Assembly: GCA_002730975.1 (NCBI GenBank)
Contig: PCBO01000049.1
Span: 6,943-64,143, forward strand
Origin: Opitutia bacterium
Lineage (GTDB): Bacteria; Verrucomicrobiota; Verrucomicrobiia; Opitutales; Seribacteraceae
Reading direction: 5' to 3'
DNA length: 57,201 bases
Below the pieces are notes generated by a model. That model saw only the letters and a program-made list of their open reading frames with translations. It had not been told where the DNA came from and did not search any database. Below are positions 21,217-31,006 of the stretch, piece after piece. How positions within the stretch are numbered: position 1 is the stretch's first letter; the number at the start of each line of letters is the position of its first letter. A program made the position numbers and the translations under genes.

Positions 21217-22785
21217 ATGAAATTTCTTTTTCTAATCCTTGCCACGACCGCTTTTTCACTGAGCGCAACCAAACGCCCGAACATTCTGTTCATTTTCACC
21301 GACGATCACGCCTACCAAGCCGTCGGGGCGTACGACTCCTGGCTCAAGGAACACTGCCCTACCCCGAACATCGACTCGCTCGCCCGTGACGGCATGCTCT
21401 TCGAGCAGTGCTACGTGACCAACTCGATATGCGGACCGATGCGGGCCGCCATCCAGACCGGCAAATACTCCCACGCCAATGGTTTCCTCGTGAACGGGAA
21501 CAAGTTCGATGGAACCCAGCAGACCTTCCCCAAGCTTCTGCGCAAGGCGGGCTACACCACTGCAGTCGTCGGCAAATGGCACCTTGGAACGCATATGTCC
21601 CCCCAGGGATACGACTACTCGGAAGTTTTGATCGGGCAAGGCCCCTATTACAACCCGCCCATGCGCCTAGACGCGGACGGGGACGGCAAGCACGACGAGG
21701 TCATCAAGCACATGGGTTACACCACGGATATCATCACCGACCTCGCCCTGAACTGGATGAAAAACAAAAGAGACAAGGACAAACCCTTCATGCTCATGTT
21801 TCAGCACAAGGCTCCGCACCGCAACTGGCAACCCGGACCCAAGTACCTAAACAAATACGACGACATAACCCTGCCCGAACCACCCACCCTCTTCGACGAT
21901 TACAAAGGCCGCACACTGGCCGCCTACCAGCAGGACATGACTATTGCGGAAACCATGAATCGGGGAGACTTGAAGATGGACGCACCCCGCAATCTTACCT
22001 CTGAACAGAGAAAACTCTGGAACGCCGCCTACGACCCCAAGAACGAGGCTCTCGCCAAGGCCAACCTTTCGGGCAAGGACTTGGTGCGCTGGAAGTATCA
22101 GCGTTACGTGAAGGATTACCTACGCTGCATTGCTTCGGTTGACGACGGAGTCGGTCGCATGCTCGACTACCTTAAGGAGATGGGCTTGGACAAAAACACC
22201 ATAGTGATTTACTGCTCGGACCAAGGTTTCTATCTTGGCGAACATGGTTGGTTCGACAAGCGCTGGATGTACGAAGAATCCTTGCGTACACCAATGATCG
22301 TGCGTTGGCCCGAGGTGATCAAGCCGGGCAGCCGCAACGGGGACATCGTATCTCCGATCGATTTCGCCGGAACTTTTTGCGAAGTGGCGGGTATCGAGAC
22401 TCCCAACGATCTCCATGGTCGCTCCATGGTTTCTCTACTCAAGGGTAAGACACCCAAGGATTGGCGTAAGAGCTTTTATTACCACTACTACGAATACCCC
22501 GGTTATCACTACGTACGGCGCCACTACGGGGTAGCCGACGGAAGGTACAAGTTGATCCGATTCTATGAAAAGGACGTCGACCAGTGGGAACTGTTCGATC
22601 TCAAGTCCGACCCTAGTGAGATGACGAGCGTCTACGGGCTACCAGACATGGCCAAGGTGCAAAAAAGGCTGAACAAGCAATTGGCCATGCACCGCAAGAA
22701 TTTGGCAGTACCCAAAGAGGATCCACCGCACTCGATAATCACGCGCCTTCCACCGCGCACCCGTAAACCGACCAAACCGAATTAA
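21217..22785 (+). CDS. Secreted sulfatase, N-acetylglucosamine-6-sulfatase-like
   Basis: 522 residues with a short signal peptide (about 1-17, [15 protein letters not shown]). The domain begins [13 protein letters not shown] with the metal Asp pair. The formylglycine site is C72-G-P-M-R followed by [14 protein letters not shown]; the fourth position is Met rather than the usual Ser, Ala or Thr. The C-terminal metal motif [19 protein letters not shown] is typical of the GlcNAc-6-sulfatase-like branch. The protein is expected outside the cytoplasm, cleaving sulfate esters on amino sugars or similar polysaccharides. It is divergent from a second sulfatase of another subtype, suggesting combined attack on one sulfated glycan (inference). 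Confidence 0.9.
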   Translation: MKFLFLILATTAFSLSATKRPNILFIFTDDHAYQAVGAYDSWLKEHCPTPNIDSLARDGMLFEQCYVTNSICGPMRAAIQTGKYSHANGFLVNGNKFDGTQQTFPKLLRKAGYTTAVVGKWHLGTHMSPQGYDYSEVLIGQGPYYNPPMRLDADGDGKHDEVIKHMGYTTDIITDLALNWMKNKRDKDKPFMLMFQHKAPHRNWQPGPKYLNKYDDITLPEPPTLFDDYKGRTLAAYQQDMTIAETMNRGDLKMDAPRNLTSEQRKLWNAAYDPKNEALAKANLSGKDLVRWKYQRYVKDYLRCIASVDDGVGRMLDYLKEMGLDKNTIVIYCSDQGFYLGEHGWFDKRWMYEESLRTPMIVRWPEVIKPGSRNGDIVSPIDFAGTFCEVAGIETPNDLHGRSMVSLLKGKTPKDWRKSFYYHYYEYPGYHYVRRHYGVADGRYKLIRFYEKDVDQWELFDLKSDPSEMTSVYGLPDMAKVQKRLNKQLAMHRKNLAVPKEDPPHSIITRLPPRTRKPTKPN

Positions 22786-22821
22786 CCTCTCCGAGAGGCA
22801 CTTGGAAAGGTAATCAAAACC

Positions 22822-23625
22822 TCAAGTCGCCGGCCCTGCCTTTTCAACTTCGGCCGTTTTTATCTTGAGAAGATTTCTTTGGTAGCGGGACTGCACGAGA
22901 TCGATGAGAACGAGTATGGCGATAACGAAGTAGAAGGTGGCCTTGCTCATAGGCTGAATCTCGTGTCCAAAAAGCTTGAGATAAGTCTCAACCCCTTCGC
23001 CATGCCCACCGATTTCGCTTACCAGCATAATTCCGACGATGAAGAGTACGAACAAGCCCAAGACTTCGTACATACGATTCTTTTCCAAAAATTCCGAGAC
23101 TCTGTCCGCCAGCCAAATCATGAGGATTCCACTGACGATGATTGCCGAAGCCATAACCCAAAAGTTGTCGGTTAGGGCCATGGCGCTCAGAATGGAGTCG
23201 AAGGAGAAGACAAGGTTCATAATTACGATTCGTACGACTATGGCCTTGGTCGAACCTGCTCCGTCGGCGCCAGCGTCATGGCCAAGCTTTTCAAGAGAGA
23301 GCATGTGATAGATTTCCCGCAGAGCCGTATATATGATGAAAACGCCTCCGATCATAACGATTACCCCGTGCAAGTTGAGCTTGGCGTCGATCACTCCGGG
23401 CCAGAACAAGCGTGGAAATGGACTTTCGAATACCGAAAGAACTTGAAGGAGAGCAAAAAGCAGAACGATGCGGAGAACTATGGCGAGGCCGATTCCCCAC
23501 TTGCGAACTTTCGCCTGATCTTTTGCAGGCGCTCTCTTGGATTCAAGAGAGATATAAAGCAGGTTATCGAAACCCAATACTGCCTGAAGCAGTATCAGCA
23601 TGATTAAAGTGAAGATAATTTCCAT
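22822..23625 (-). CDS. TerC/Alx family integral membrane protein
   Basis: 267 residues with about seven membrane spans. The family motif LGFDNLLYISLESKRAPAKDQ is at about residues 18-38, and the second acidic motif LVFSFDSILSAMALT is near 138-152. TerC and Alx proteins export Mn2+ or support metal loading of exported proteins; some members give tellurite resistance. The extension to 267 residues includes a charged C-terminal tail (RNLLKIKTAEVEKAGPAT) facing the cytoplasm. The 130 bases upstream do not show the yybP-ykoY manganese riboswitch signature. Convergent with the sulfatase gene. Confidence 0.88.
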   Translation of the reverse strand: MEIIFTLIMLILLQAVLGFDNLLYISLESKRAPAKDQAKVRKWGIGLAIVLRIVLLFALLQVLSVFESPFPRLFWPGVIDAKLNLHGVIVMIGGVFIIYTALREIYHMLSLEKLGHDAGADGAGSTKAIVVRIVIMNLVFSFDSILSAMALTDNFWVMASAIIVSGILMIWLADRVSEFLEKNRMYEVLGLFVLFIVGIMLVSEIGGHGEGVETYLKLFGHEIQPMSKATFYFVIAILVLIDLVQSRYQRNLLKIKTAEVEKAGPAT

Positions 23626-23754
23626 TGTAGTTCGTGAAGTTAAAAGGCGAATCGAATGTAATTAACTGAGACTAAACGTCAACGGGCGGTTGATGGGAAA
23701 CGACCAAAAACCTCACCGACTTTTCCCGAGAATTCGCAAAAGAGGAAAACTTCG

Positions 23755-25194
23755 TCAGGCCAACAGGCCTTGAACGACCTTGCCGTGGACATCCGTCAGT
23801 CGGTGATCAAGACCGCCGTGGGGAAAGACCAGGCGTTCATGATCAAGGCCCAGAAGATGCAAAATGGTGGCATGCAGATCATGAACGTGAACGGGGTTTT
23901 CGTTAACCATGAAACCGAGATCATCAGTGGAACCATAGGTGAGGCCGGGTTTGAGACCGCCGCCCGCCATCCAAACAGTGAATGCTTCCTTGTGATGATC
24001 GCGTCCGGCGGATTCCTTCTTGGAACTTCCCTGAAGCATGGGCGTACGTCCAAATTCGCCAGCCCAGATGATTAGAGTTTCGTCAAGGAGGCCACGTTCG
24101 TCGAGGTCTTCGACCAGAGCGGCCAAGGGCTGATCGAGTTGACCGCACTTCTCGGGTAGCTCCTTGAATATTTTACTATGGTGATCCCACCCGCCGTCGC
24201 GCAACTGAACAAATCGGACGCCTCGTTCGATCATTCGCCGAGACATAAGCAAGTTTCCGGCCAAGGACGGCTTTCCGGGCTCGGCTCCGTAGGCTTTTAA
24301 GACATGGGCGGGTTCGGTTGAGAGGTCTACGAGTTCGGGAACGGTCCGCTGCATCCGAAAAGCCATTTCATACTGTGCGATTCGAGTGGCGATCTCCAGG
24401 TCCCCCACCTCGGTGAGTCGGTTTCGATTGAGGTCGTTGATCGCCCGAATGGTGACTTCACGGTCATCGCGTCTCATACCATCCGGATCGGAAAGATAGT
24501 AAACGGGGTCCGGACCGGACCGCAGGGTAACGGCCTGATGCACGGAAGGGAGAAAACCGGAGGGCTTCAAGGGCGAACGGGTCTGAGACTTGCCGCTATA
24601 CATATCGACGAAGGCGGGCAGGTCAGCGTTCATTGACCCTAGACCGTAGGTCACCCAAGCCCCCATAGAAGGTCTGCCCGGGCGTTCCACGCCCGTGGCC
24701 ATCATGACTTGAGCGGGCGTATGGTTGACGTTGTCGGTGCGGACGCTGCGCACAAGAGTCGTCCGGTCGGCAAGTCGAGCCAGATTTGGAAGAAGTTCTC
24801 CGAATTCCATGCCGCATTCACCGTGCTTGCTGAAACTGTATGGCGAACCGAGAAGCTTGGACTTGGGGTTGATGAAAGAGAAACGCTGTCCCTTGATAAG
24901 GTCGTCGGGAACCATCTTGCCGTTGTTCTTCACCAGTTCGGGCTTGGGGTCGAACAGTTCCAGATGAGAGACTCCTCCACTCGCGAATAGAAGAATAACG
25001 TTCTTGGCTCGTGGGGCAAAGTGAGGGGGCTTTGGAGCTAGGACATTCGTCGATGAAGCGGGTGAACCTATTGCGCGGCGGGCGGACAAGGCGTTCAGGG
25101 CGATTGAGCCAAGGCCGATGCCCATGCCCGAAAGGGCGGCACGCCGTGAAAAGCTTGATGTAGCGGTCACTTTCGGTTCGAGGTATTTCTTCAT
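23755..25194 (-). CDS. DUF1501 domain protein (secreted sulfatase-like fold)
   Basis: 479 residues from the ATG at 25194, which overlaps the stop of the upstream DUF1549/1553 gene in an ATGA arrangement and implies translational coupling; the frame is open further upstream. A twin-arginine-like export signal SRRAALSGMGIGLGSIALNA is near residues 16-35. DUF1501 blocks include ASGGVSHLELFDPKPEL, NHTPAQVMMATGVE, WDHHSKIFKELPEKCGQLDQ, WAGEFGRTPMLQ and the C-terminal HDLHATILHLLGLDHERL. The family has an alkaline-phosphatase-like fold and nearly always pairs with DUF1549/1553 proteins in PVC bacteria. The biochemical role is not established. Confidence 0.92.
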   Translation of the reverse strand: MKKYLEPKVTATSSFSRRAALSGMGIGLGSIALNALSARRAIGSPASSTNVLAPKPPHFAPRAKNVILLFASGGVSHLELFDPKPELVKNNGKMVPDDLIKGQRFSFINPKSKLLGSPYSFSKHGECGMEFGELLPNLARLADRTTLVRSVRTDNVNHTPAQVMMATGVERPGRPSMGAWVTYGLGSMNADLPAFVDMYSGKSQTRSPLKPSGFLPSVHQAVTLRSGPDPVYYLSDPDGMRRDDREVTIRAINDLNRNRLTEVGDLEIATRIAQYEMAFRMQRTVPELVDLSTEPAHVLKAYGAEPGKPSLAGNLLMSRRMIERGVRFVQLRDGGWDHHSKIFKELPEKCGQLDQPLAALVEDLDERGLLDETLIIWAGEFGRTPMLQGSSKKESAGRDHHKEAFTVWMAGGGLKPGLTYGSTDDLGFMVNENPVHVHDLHATILHLLGLDHERLVFPHGGLDHRLTDVHGKVVQGLLA

Positions 25195-28100
25195 CCCTTG
25201 GTAATGGTCTCGTCGAGATTGAGTAAAACGTTGGCGACGTGAAACCAAGCGGCCAACTCGGCGGCGGCGGAAGAATCGATTGGGGATATGCCCGCCGCCA
25301 GTCCTCCCCTTGTCGACTCGATTAACTTGTAAGCAGAATCGGAATCCGCATTGAAACGATCAAGTCGACTCCGAAACAAGCGCAGGAGAAGTTCACTTTC
25401 TTCATTCGTGGGCATACGGGAAGTGGTCAGTCGAAAACCTCGGATTATTCGTTGCTCGGTCGAGACAAGGGTAGGTTCACTCGCTAATCGTCGGGCAAGC
25501 CCAAAGGCAGCTTCCAAGTATATGGGGTCGTTGAGTAGGGTAAGGGCTTGCAGGGGCGTGTTGGTACGATCTCGCTGGACTGCGCAGGTGATCCGATCGG
25601 GAGCATCGAAGTTCGCCAAGCTAGGATGCAGGTAAGAGCGACGCCAAATGGTGTAGAGTGAACGGCGATATCTGCCCTCGCCGACGGAAGTCTTGTAGAC
25701 AGGAGATTTAGCGTCTCGTATCCACCAGATGCCCTCCGGTTGTGGAGGGTATGCGGGCGGTCCACCCAACGCCGAAGACAGGATACCGGCAACGGAAAGG
25801 GCGTTGTCGCGAATGGCCTCGGCCGATAGACGCAGGCGGGGAGAGCGAGACAGCCAAAGATTGTCCGGGTCTACCTCAAGAGATTCGGGCCGGACGTTTG
25901 AGGACTGCCCGTAAGTGGAGGAAAGCGCGATGGTTCGCAAGATACGCTTCATGGACCAACCTTGATCGATGAAATCGGTCGCCAGCCAGTCGAGCAGTTC
26001 GGGGTGTGTCGGTGTGTCCCCCTGCGTGCCGAAATCACTGCCCGTTCGCACCAGTCCCATACCGAACAACTCAGACCACCAGTGGTTCACGGTGACGCGG
26101 GCAGTCAACGGATTGCCGGGATCGACCAACCACCGAGCAAGACCAAGACGATTGGAGGGAAGATCACCTTTGGGGGGATGGAGAGATTGGGGCAGACCGA
26201 TGGTCACGTTTTTACCGGGAGTCTCGTAATTACCACGCTCGAAAACGCGAGTATTCCGAGGTTTGGCCATTTCCTGCATGACAAAGGTGGTAGTGCCTCC
26301 GACCTTCACGGTGGGGCCGGCCATGGCCGCTCGTCCCGCTCCAATGCTCTTACCCATTTCATCAGGGGTATTGTTAAAATAGGCGAATAGTCGGTAGTAA
26401 TCCTCCTGAGTGAATGGATCGTACTTGTGATCGTGGCACTGAGCGCACTCGAGAGTGGCTCCCAACCAGACTGTCCCGGTTACGTTCACGCGGTCGAGAA
26501 CTTGATAGGTACGACGGGCCTCTTTGGGCGTGCCGGATTCCGTGTTAAAGGGGGCGGCTCGATGAAACCCGGTGGCGACCCGCTGCCGGAGGGTGGCGTC
26601 CGGCAAAAGGTCGCCGGCGAGCTGCTCGATGGTGAAACGATCAAAGGGCATGTCGTCGTTAAAGGCCTGCACGACCCAGTCGCGCCATGCCCAGCTTGGA
26701 CGGACGACGTCCTCATGAATACCTGTAGAATCACCATAGCGCGCTAGGTCGAGCCAGTGCCTGGCCCAACGTTCGCCGAAGTGGCGAGAACCAAGCAGGC
26801 GGTCGACCACCTTGCTTTTCGCCTTGGGCGTGGAATCCTTCAGAAAAGCGTCCAGTTCATCGAGAGTTGGAGGAAGACCGACGAGGTCAAAAGTAACGCG
26901 ACGCAACCATGCGGCTGGCGTTGCGGGCGGATTTGGCCGAAGGTTGCGACGTTCCAGTTGGGCAAGAACGAAATTATCGATCGATTGCCGGCACCAGTTC
27001 GCATCCTTGACCTGGGGCAAGCTGGGCCGTTTCGGAACGTCATAGGCCCAGTGCTTGGTAAAGGACTTGAAGGAGGCCACCGATTCTTCTCCATCCGACG
27101 TCGACGGGCGATAAGTCGTGAACTTGTCATTTTCTGCCGAAGACCGATGGGTTGCCCAAACCCAGTCATCAGAACGAGCCAACGAAGAGACTCGAATTTC
27201 ATCCAAAGTGGCGTGGGTACTGAGGCTCGGTTTGAATTGAAAGTATCCGAAATGAAGATCGCGTCCAATGTTGTTAACGGCTCCGAAAACATCGGTCTCG
27301 CTTCCCACCTCAACCCCGTTGACGTAAAGCCGAATGGTGCTCCCTTGGCGTACACCGGCAAAGTGATTCCAAGCATTGATGGCAATATCATCGGAAGCAT
27401 GGACGCTGTAGCTGATTTCGCCGATTTCAACGCTGAAGCCGGGCTTGTCGTCGTTGCCTGTCTTAGTAGTACCCAAGCTCCACTCGTTTTCTCCCAGTTG
27501 GGCGCCGGTCTGCCACTTTCCGAAATCTCCGACGTTCTTCCACCCCAATGAGCGAGCTTCCTTACGCTCCCACATCTCGATGGTGAAATTGCCATTTCCG
27601 AAATCAAGTGTTGCGCTGTCGGCCACCTTTATCCCTCCGTTTCCACCCGACTGCGTCATTCTCACTCCCTTGCCCACCTTGCCTGCTTGACCATATTTTA
27701 CGCCTGAGCCGATATTTTCACCATGATTGGCGCTTCCCGAAGAATCAGCCAACGGAGCGGCGCCTTCATTCAGGTGCCAGACGCCAACGTACCCGTTCCT
27801 CCAAGTAGAAGCATTCGTCGAGTAGGTCGGAGACTCCTCTCCCGCTTTTCCCCAGAACGCGTAGATTTTCGTATCATGGTCCAGTTCGGGCACTTGCACC
27901 CACACCCATGATATGCCATCAGCGTCGTTCCAAGTCTCCACTTCGTAATGAAGAACCGTTTTCTTGTCGGAGGCAGTGAAACGAAGATCCGCCCAAGGAA
28001 CTCCGTCATAAGCATTAAAGTCTGCAAAGTTCACCCCATGGTCATCTCGAAACACTACCAGCACCGGAAAATCCTTAAGCTTCGCGTGTTCATCTCCGTA

Positions 28101-28481
28101 ACCGGGAAACGAAATTTCCATCTGCCGCGACCATGTGTAGAACGGAACCTTCTCGTCACCTGCGCCAAGGATGGAGAAACGATTCGTGGCGGCATTGGCA
28201 CCGACCGAAACGGAAAATTCCTTTGCGGTAGGTGAAACCTTGAAATTGTAGGTGTGGCCCGAGCCGGAGAAATCACTTAGGGAACCGTTGGTCACAGTCA
28301 CGTCGTTGGCCGCAAAATCTTTCACCGGAGTCGGAAGGCCCTTGTAAGTAAAAGTTACGCGTATGGGAACGGAACCACCGCTCGTGCCACGCGGTGCGGT
28401 GATGACAGGCTTGATACCCGCCTCGAGCCTAGCCGTCAGTAGGGACATAATCCCAATGGTAATGCACAGTAGGGTTTTCAC
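25191..28481 (-). CDS. DUF1549/DUF1553 (PSCyt2-PSD1) protein with N-terminal Ig-like, DUF2341 and LamG modules
   Basis: 1096 residues from a GTG at 28481, with a signal peptide (about 1-21). Modules in order: an Ig-like domain (about 23-105); a DUF2341-like domain (about 118-205, FPVLVVFRDDHGVNFADF); a LamG jelly-roll (about 230-445); DUF1549 (about 500-720) with a heme-type CAQCH near residue 680; and DUF1553 (about 790-1045, GLARWLVDPGNPLTARVTVN). The usual N-terminal PSCyt1 cytochrome domain is absent and replaced by carbohydrate-binding-like modules. Its first module is homologous to the start of the giant protein at 44317. The partner DUF1501 gene overlaps by 4 bases. Likely periplasmic or outer surface; the reaction is unknown. 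Confidence 0.88.
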   Translation of the reverse strand: MKTLLCITIGIMSLLTARLEAGIKPVITAPRGTSGGSVPIRVTFTYKGLPTPVKDFAANDVTVTNGSLSDFSGSGHTYNFKVSPTAKEFSVSVGANAATNRFSILGAGDEKVPFYTWSRQMEISFPGYGDEHAKLKDFPVLVVFRDDHGVNFADFNAYDGVPWADLRFTASDKKTVLHYEVETWNDADGISWVWVQVPELDHDTKIYAFWGKAGEESPTYSTNASTWRNGYVGVWHLNEGAAPLADSSGSANHGENIGSGVKYGQAGKVGKGVRMTQSGGNGGIKVADSATLDFGNGNFTIEMWERKEARSLGWKNVGDFGKWQTGAQLGENEWSLGTTKTGNDDKPGFSVEIGEISYSVHASDDIAINAWNHFAGVRQGSTIRLYVNGVEVGSETDVFGAVNNIGRDLHFGYFQFKPSLSTHATLDEIRVSSLARSDDWVWATHRSSAENDKFTTYRPSTSDGEESVASFKSFTKHWAYDVPKRPSLPQVKDANWCRQSIDNFVLAQLERRNLRPNPPATPAAWLRRVTFDLVGLPPTLDELDAFLKDSTPKAKSKVVDRLLGSRHFGERWARHWLDLARYGDSTGIHEDVVRPSWAWRDWVVQAFNDDMPFDRFTIEQLAGDLLPDATLRQRVATGFHRAAPFNTESGTPKEARRTYQVLDRVNVTGTVWLGATLECAQCHDHKYDPFTQEDYYRLFAYFNNTPDEMGKSIGAGRAAMAGPTVKVGGTTTFVMQEMAKPRNTRVFERGNYETPGKNVTIGLPQSLHPPKGDLPSNRLGLARWLVDPGNPLTARVTVNHWWSELFGMGLVRTGSDFGTQGDTPTHPELLDWLATDFIDQGWSMKRILRTIALSSTYGQSSNVRPESLEVDPDNLWLSRSPRLRLSAEAIRDNALSVAGILSSALGGPPAYPPQPEGIWWIRDAKSPVYKTSVGEGRYRRSLYTIWRRSYLHPSLANFDAPDRITCAVQRDRTNTPLQALTLLNDPIYLEAAFGLARRLASEPTLVSTEQRIIRGFRLTTSRMPTNEESELLLRLFRSRLDRFNADSDSAYKLIESTRGGLAAGISPIDSSAAAELAAWFHVANVLLNLDETITKG

Positions 28482-28683
28482 CTTAGAAGTTTATTTTCAT
28501 ATTAATGATTCAAGCAAGGCTATCAAACAACGATGCATGAGATGGAGAATAAATCATATTTAATGAAAATTAGAGTTGAATAAAATGCTGTATCGACTTG
28601 AAGAAAAGTAATAGAGGTTTCTCCGAAAGAACGAACAAAATTCGACTCCTCTGCAAACATTTCCAAACCAGTGAAGATACGTT

Positions 28684-30969
28684 ATGAAGAATCCTTTCCG
28701 GAAAATATTTCAGCAGCATAACTGCGTTGCCTTGGCAACACTGGCATGCGCGACCAACTTGTGCCTGACCGAAAAAGCCCACGCAGCAAACGTCTACAAG
28801 AGTCGCATCAGTCCCCAGTGGTCAGGCGACGGTTCTCACTTTTGGTATCGCAACGATCTTCCAAAAGGAACTCGAAGATTCGTGTTGGTCGACCTGAGGA
28901 AAGGTGTCCGCGAAGAAGCCTTCGACCATGAGCGTCTTGCAAAAGCACTTCTGGCGGCTGGCGTCAAGGGGGTTAAGGCGAGCAGTTTGTCGGTGGATCA
29001 ACTACATTTCGGCACTTCCGAAAACCTCGCATATTTCCGAATCAAAGGACTTCACTTCCAATGGAATCGAAAAACGAAAAAGCTTACGAAAATAGAAGCC
29101 GAAGCCTTTCCCAAAACCTCGTATTCGACAAACAAGCCAAACGAGCGGAAACCTAAGCCCAAGCCCAAGCAATACCGACCTAGTCGCAACGTTTCGCCCG
29201 ACGGAAAGTGGAAAGCTTTCATCAAGGATCACAATGTTTTCGTAAAGTCGACCAAGGGCGAAGAGGACATTCAGTTGAGCAAGGATGGCAAACCGGACAA
29301 CAGCTACCAAGGACCCTTTTGGTCATCGAATTCGAATAACTTGATTTCATTTCGAGTACAACCGGGCAAAGTCGGCGACGTTCACCTTTTAGAATCCTCG
29401 CCAAAGACGGGTGGTCGCGCAAAGCTTCACACCCGCAAATATCCCCTACCCGGGGACAAGTTCACGAAGCATGAGCTGAACTGGTTTGACCTAGAAGCCA
29501 AAATCAGTGACGGACAAGACAATAAGAAGCACCATCTTAAACCTCAGGTTGGCTTAATAGACTTTGGTTGGCCCAACTTGCGCTGGACTCCTGATGGACG
29601 CTATGCCCGCTACCGCAAAGTCGACCGAGGTCACCAGAGACTTAGACTCATTGAAGTAGATACCTTCACGGGAAAAACCCGCGACCTAATAGACGAGAAA
29701 AGCGAGACCTTCATCTGGACTGAACACCCAAAAAACCTCGGCGTGCCTTTGGTTAATTGGCTGACAAAGTCCAAAGAGATCATCTACCTCTCGGAAAAAA
29801 GCGGATGGCGTCACCTCTACCTCATCGACGTCCAAAAAGGCAAGATCACCAACCCGATAACAAAGGGAAACTTCGTGGTTCGTTACGTCGATTGGATCGA
29901 CGAAGAAAAGAGGCAGGTTTGGTTCCGTGCCTCCGGGCGGAACTCGAATCAGGACCCCTACCTCATGCATTACTACAGGGTGAACTTCGACGGAACCGAA
30001 CTGACGTCTCTGACCGAAGGAAATGGCTGGCACAAGATCGCCTATTCGCCCGACCGCAAATTCATAATCGACACCTATTCACGAATTGACATGGCACATG
30101 TCCATGAGCTGCGCCGAGTCTCCGACGGAAAACTGGTCTGTGAACTGGAAAAGGCCGACACATCCGAACTCGAGACCGAGGGATGGGAACCGCCGGAGGT
30201 ATTTTCCGCGAAGGGTCGCGACGGCAAGACCGACATTTGGGGAATCGTCTGCCGGCCTGCCAATTTCGACCCGAACAAGAAATACCCAATTCTAGAGGCA
30301 ATGTACGCAGGTCCGCATGATTCATACACACCAAAGCAGTTCAGCGCTGGAAAACCTTTCTCATCTTGGACTGACATGGGATTCGTCGTGGTGAAGATGG
30401 ACGGCATGGGAACGGCCAACAGGTCAAAGGCCTTTCACGACGTATGTTGGAAGAACCTAAAGGACGCAGGATTTCCAGACCGAATTCTCTGGCACAAGGC
30501 ATTCGCCAAGAACAACCCATGGTACGACGTCTCTCGTGTTGGGATCTACGGCGGATCAGCAGGAGGCCAAAGCTCGACGGGCGCCCTACTCTTCCACCCG
30601 GATTTCTACAAGGTCGCAGTTTCATCTTGTGGTTGCCACGACAACCGTATGGACAAGGCATCTTGGAACGAGCAATGGATGGGTTATCCCGTAGGTCCTC
30701 ACTATGCCGAATCATCCAATATCGACAACGCCCACAGACTTAAGGGCAAACTGCTTCTTATCGTAGGCGAACTCGATAAGAACGTACCTCCGGAATCCAC
30801 CTACAGGCTCGTCGATGCCCTCATCAAGGCGAACAAGGACTTCGACTTCATTATGATTCCCGGTGCCGGCCATGGTGGAGATGGTCGCCACGGACACCGT
30901 CGTAGGGTCGAGTTCTTCCGCAAACACCTGATGGGGCTGGAGTCACCCAACTGGAACGCCTCAAAGTAA
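28684..30969 (+). CDS. Secreted S9 family serine peptidase (dipeptidyl-peptidase IV-like)
   Basis: 761 residues with an N-terminal export signal (about 1-35, ALATLACATNLCLTEKAHAA). An N-terminal beta-propeller (about 40-500) contains repeats such as PQWSGDGSHFWYRNDL, NVSPDGKWKAFIKDHNVFV and RWTPDGRYARYRKVD. The C-terminal alpha/beta-hydrolase domain (about 510-755) has the nucleophile in YGGSAGGQ (S625), Asp in GELDKNV (D698) and His in GAGHGG (H730), a full catalytic triad. The family cleaves short peptides, often after proline. A lysine/proline-rich stretch (KPNERKPKPKPKQYRP, about 150-165) breaks the propeller. Divergent from the DUF1549/1553 gene and convergent with the ExbBD operon. Confidence 0.93.
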   Translation: MKNPFRKIFQQHNCVALATLACATNLCLTEKAHAANVYKSRISPQWSGDGSHFWYRNDLPKGTRRFVLVDLRKGVREEAFDHERLAKALLAAGVKGVKASSLSVDQLHFGTSENLAYFRIKGLHFQWNRKTKKLTKIEAEAFPKTSYSTNKPNERKPKPKPKQYRPSRNVSPDGKWKAFIKDHNVFVKSTKGEEDIQLSKDGKPDNSYQGPFWSSNSNNLISFRVQPGKVGDVHLLESSPKTGGRAKLHTRKYPLPGDKFTKHELNWFDLEAKISDGQDNKKHHLKPQVGLIDFGWPNLRWTPDGRYARYRKVDRGHQRLRLIEVDTFTGKTRDLIDEKSETFIWTEHPKNLGVPLVNWLTKSKEIIYLSEKSGWRHLYLIDVQKGKITNPITKGNFVVRYVDWIDEEKRQVWFRASGRNSNQDPYLMHYYRVNFDGTELTSLTEGNGWHKIAYSPDRKFIIDTYSRIDMAHVHELRRVSDGKLVCELEKADTSELETEGWEPPEVFSAKGRDGKTDIWGIVCRPANFDPNKKYPILEAMYAGPHDSYTPKQFSAGKPFSSWTDMGFVVVKMDGMGTANRSKAFHDVCWKNLKDAGFPDRILWHKAFAKNNPWYDVSRVGIYGGSAGGQSSTGALLFHPDFYKVAVSSCGCHDNRMDKASWNEQWMGYPVGPHYAESSNIDNAHRLKGKLLLIVGELDKNVPPESTYRLVDALIKANKDFDFIMIPGAGHGGDGRHGHRRRVEFFRKHLMGLESPNWNASK

Positions 30970-31006
30970 AAAAAACGGGATTGGAACCAGCGAACCCTAT
31001 GGAGTG

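Noticed and set aside
22786..22798. Short palindrome CCTCT-CCG-AGAGG between convergent sulfatase and TerC genes as terminator
   Set aside because: Only a 5-bp stem and no T-tract on either strand.
23626..23754. Possible manganese riboswitch upstream of the TerC-family gene
   Set aside because: The conserved yybP-ykoY sequence blocks are not present.
30970..31006. T-arm-like sequence (GGTTCCAATCC) on the minus strand suggesting a tRNA remnant or att site
   Set aside because: The surrounding bases do not form an acceptor stem or anticodon arm and the T-stem has a mismatch.
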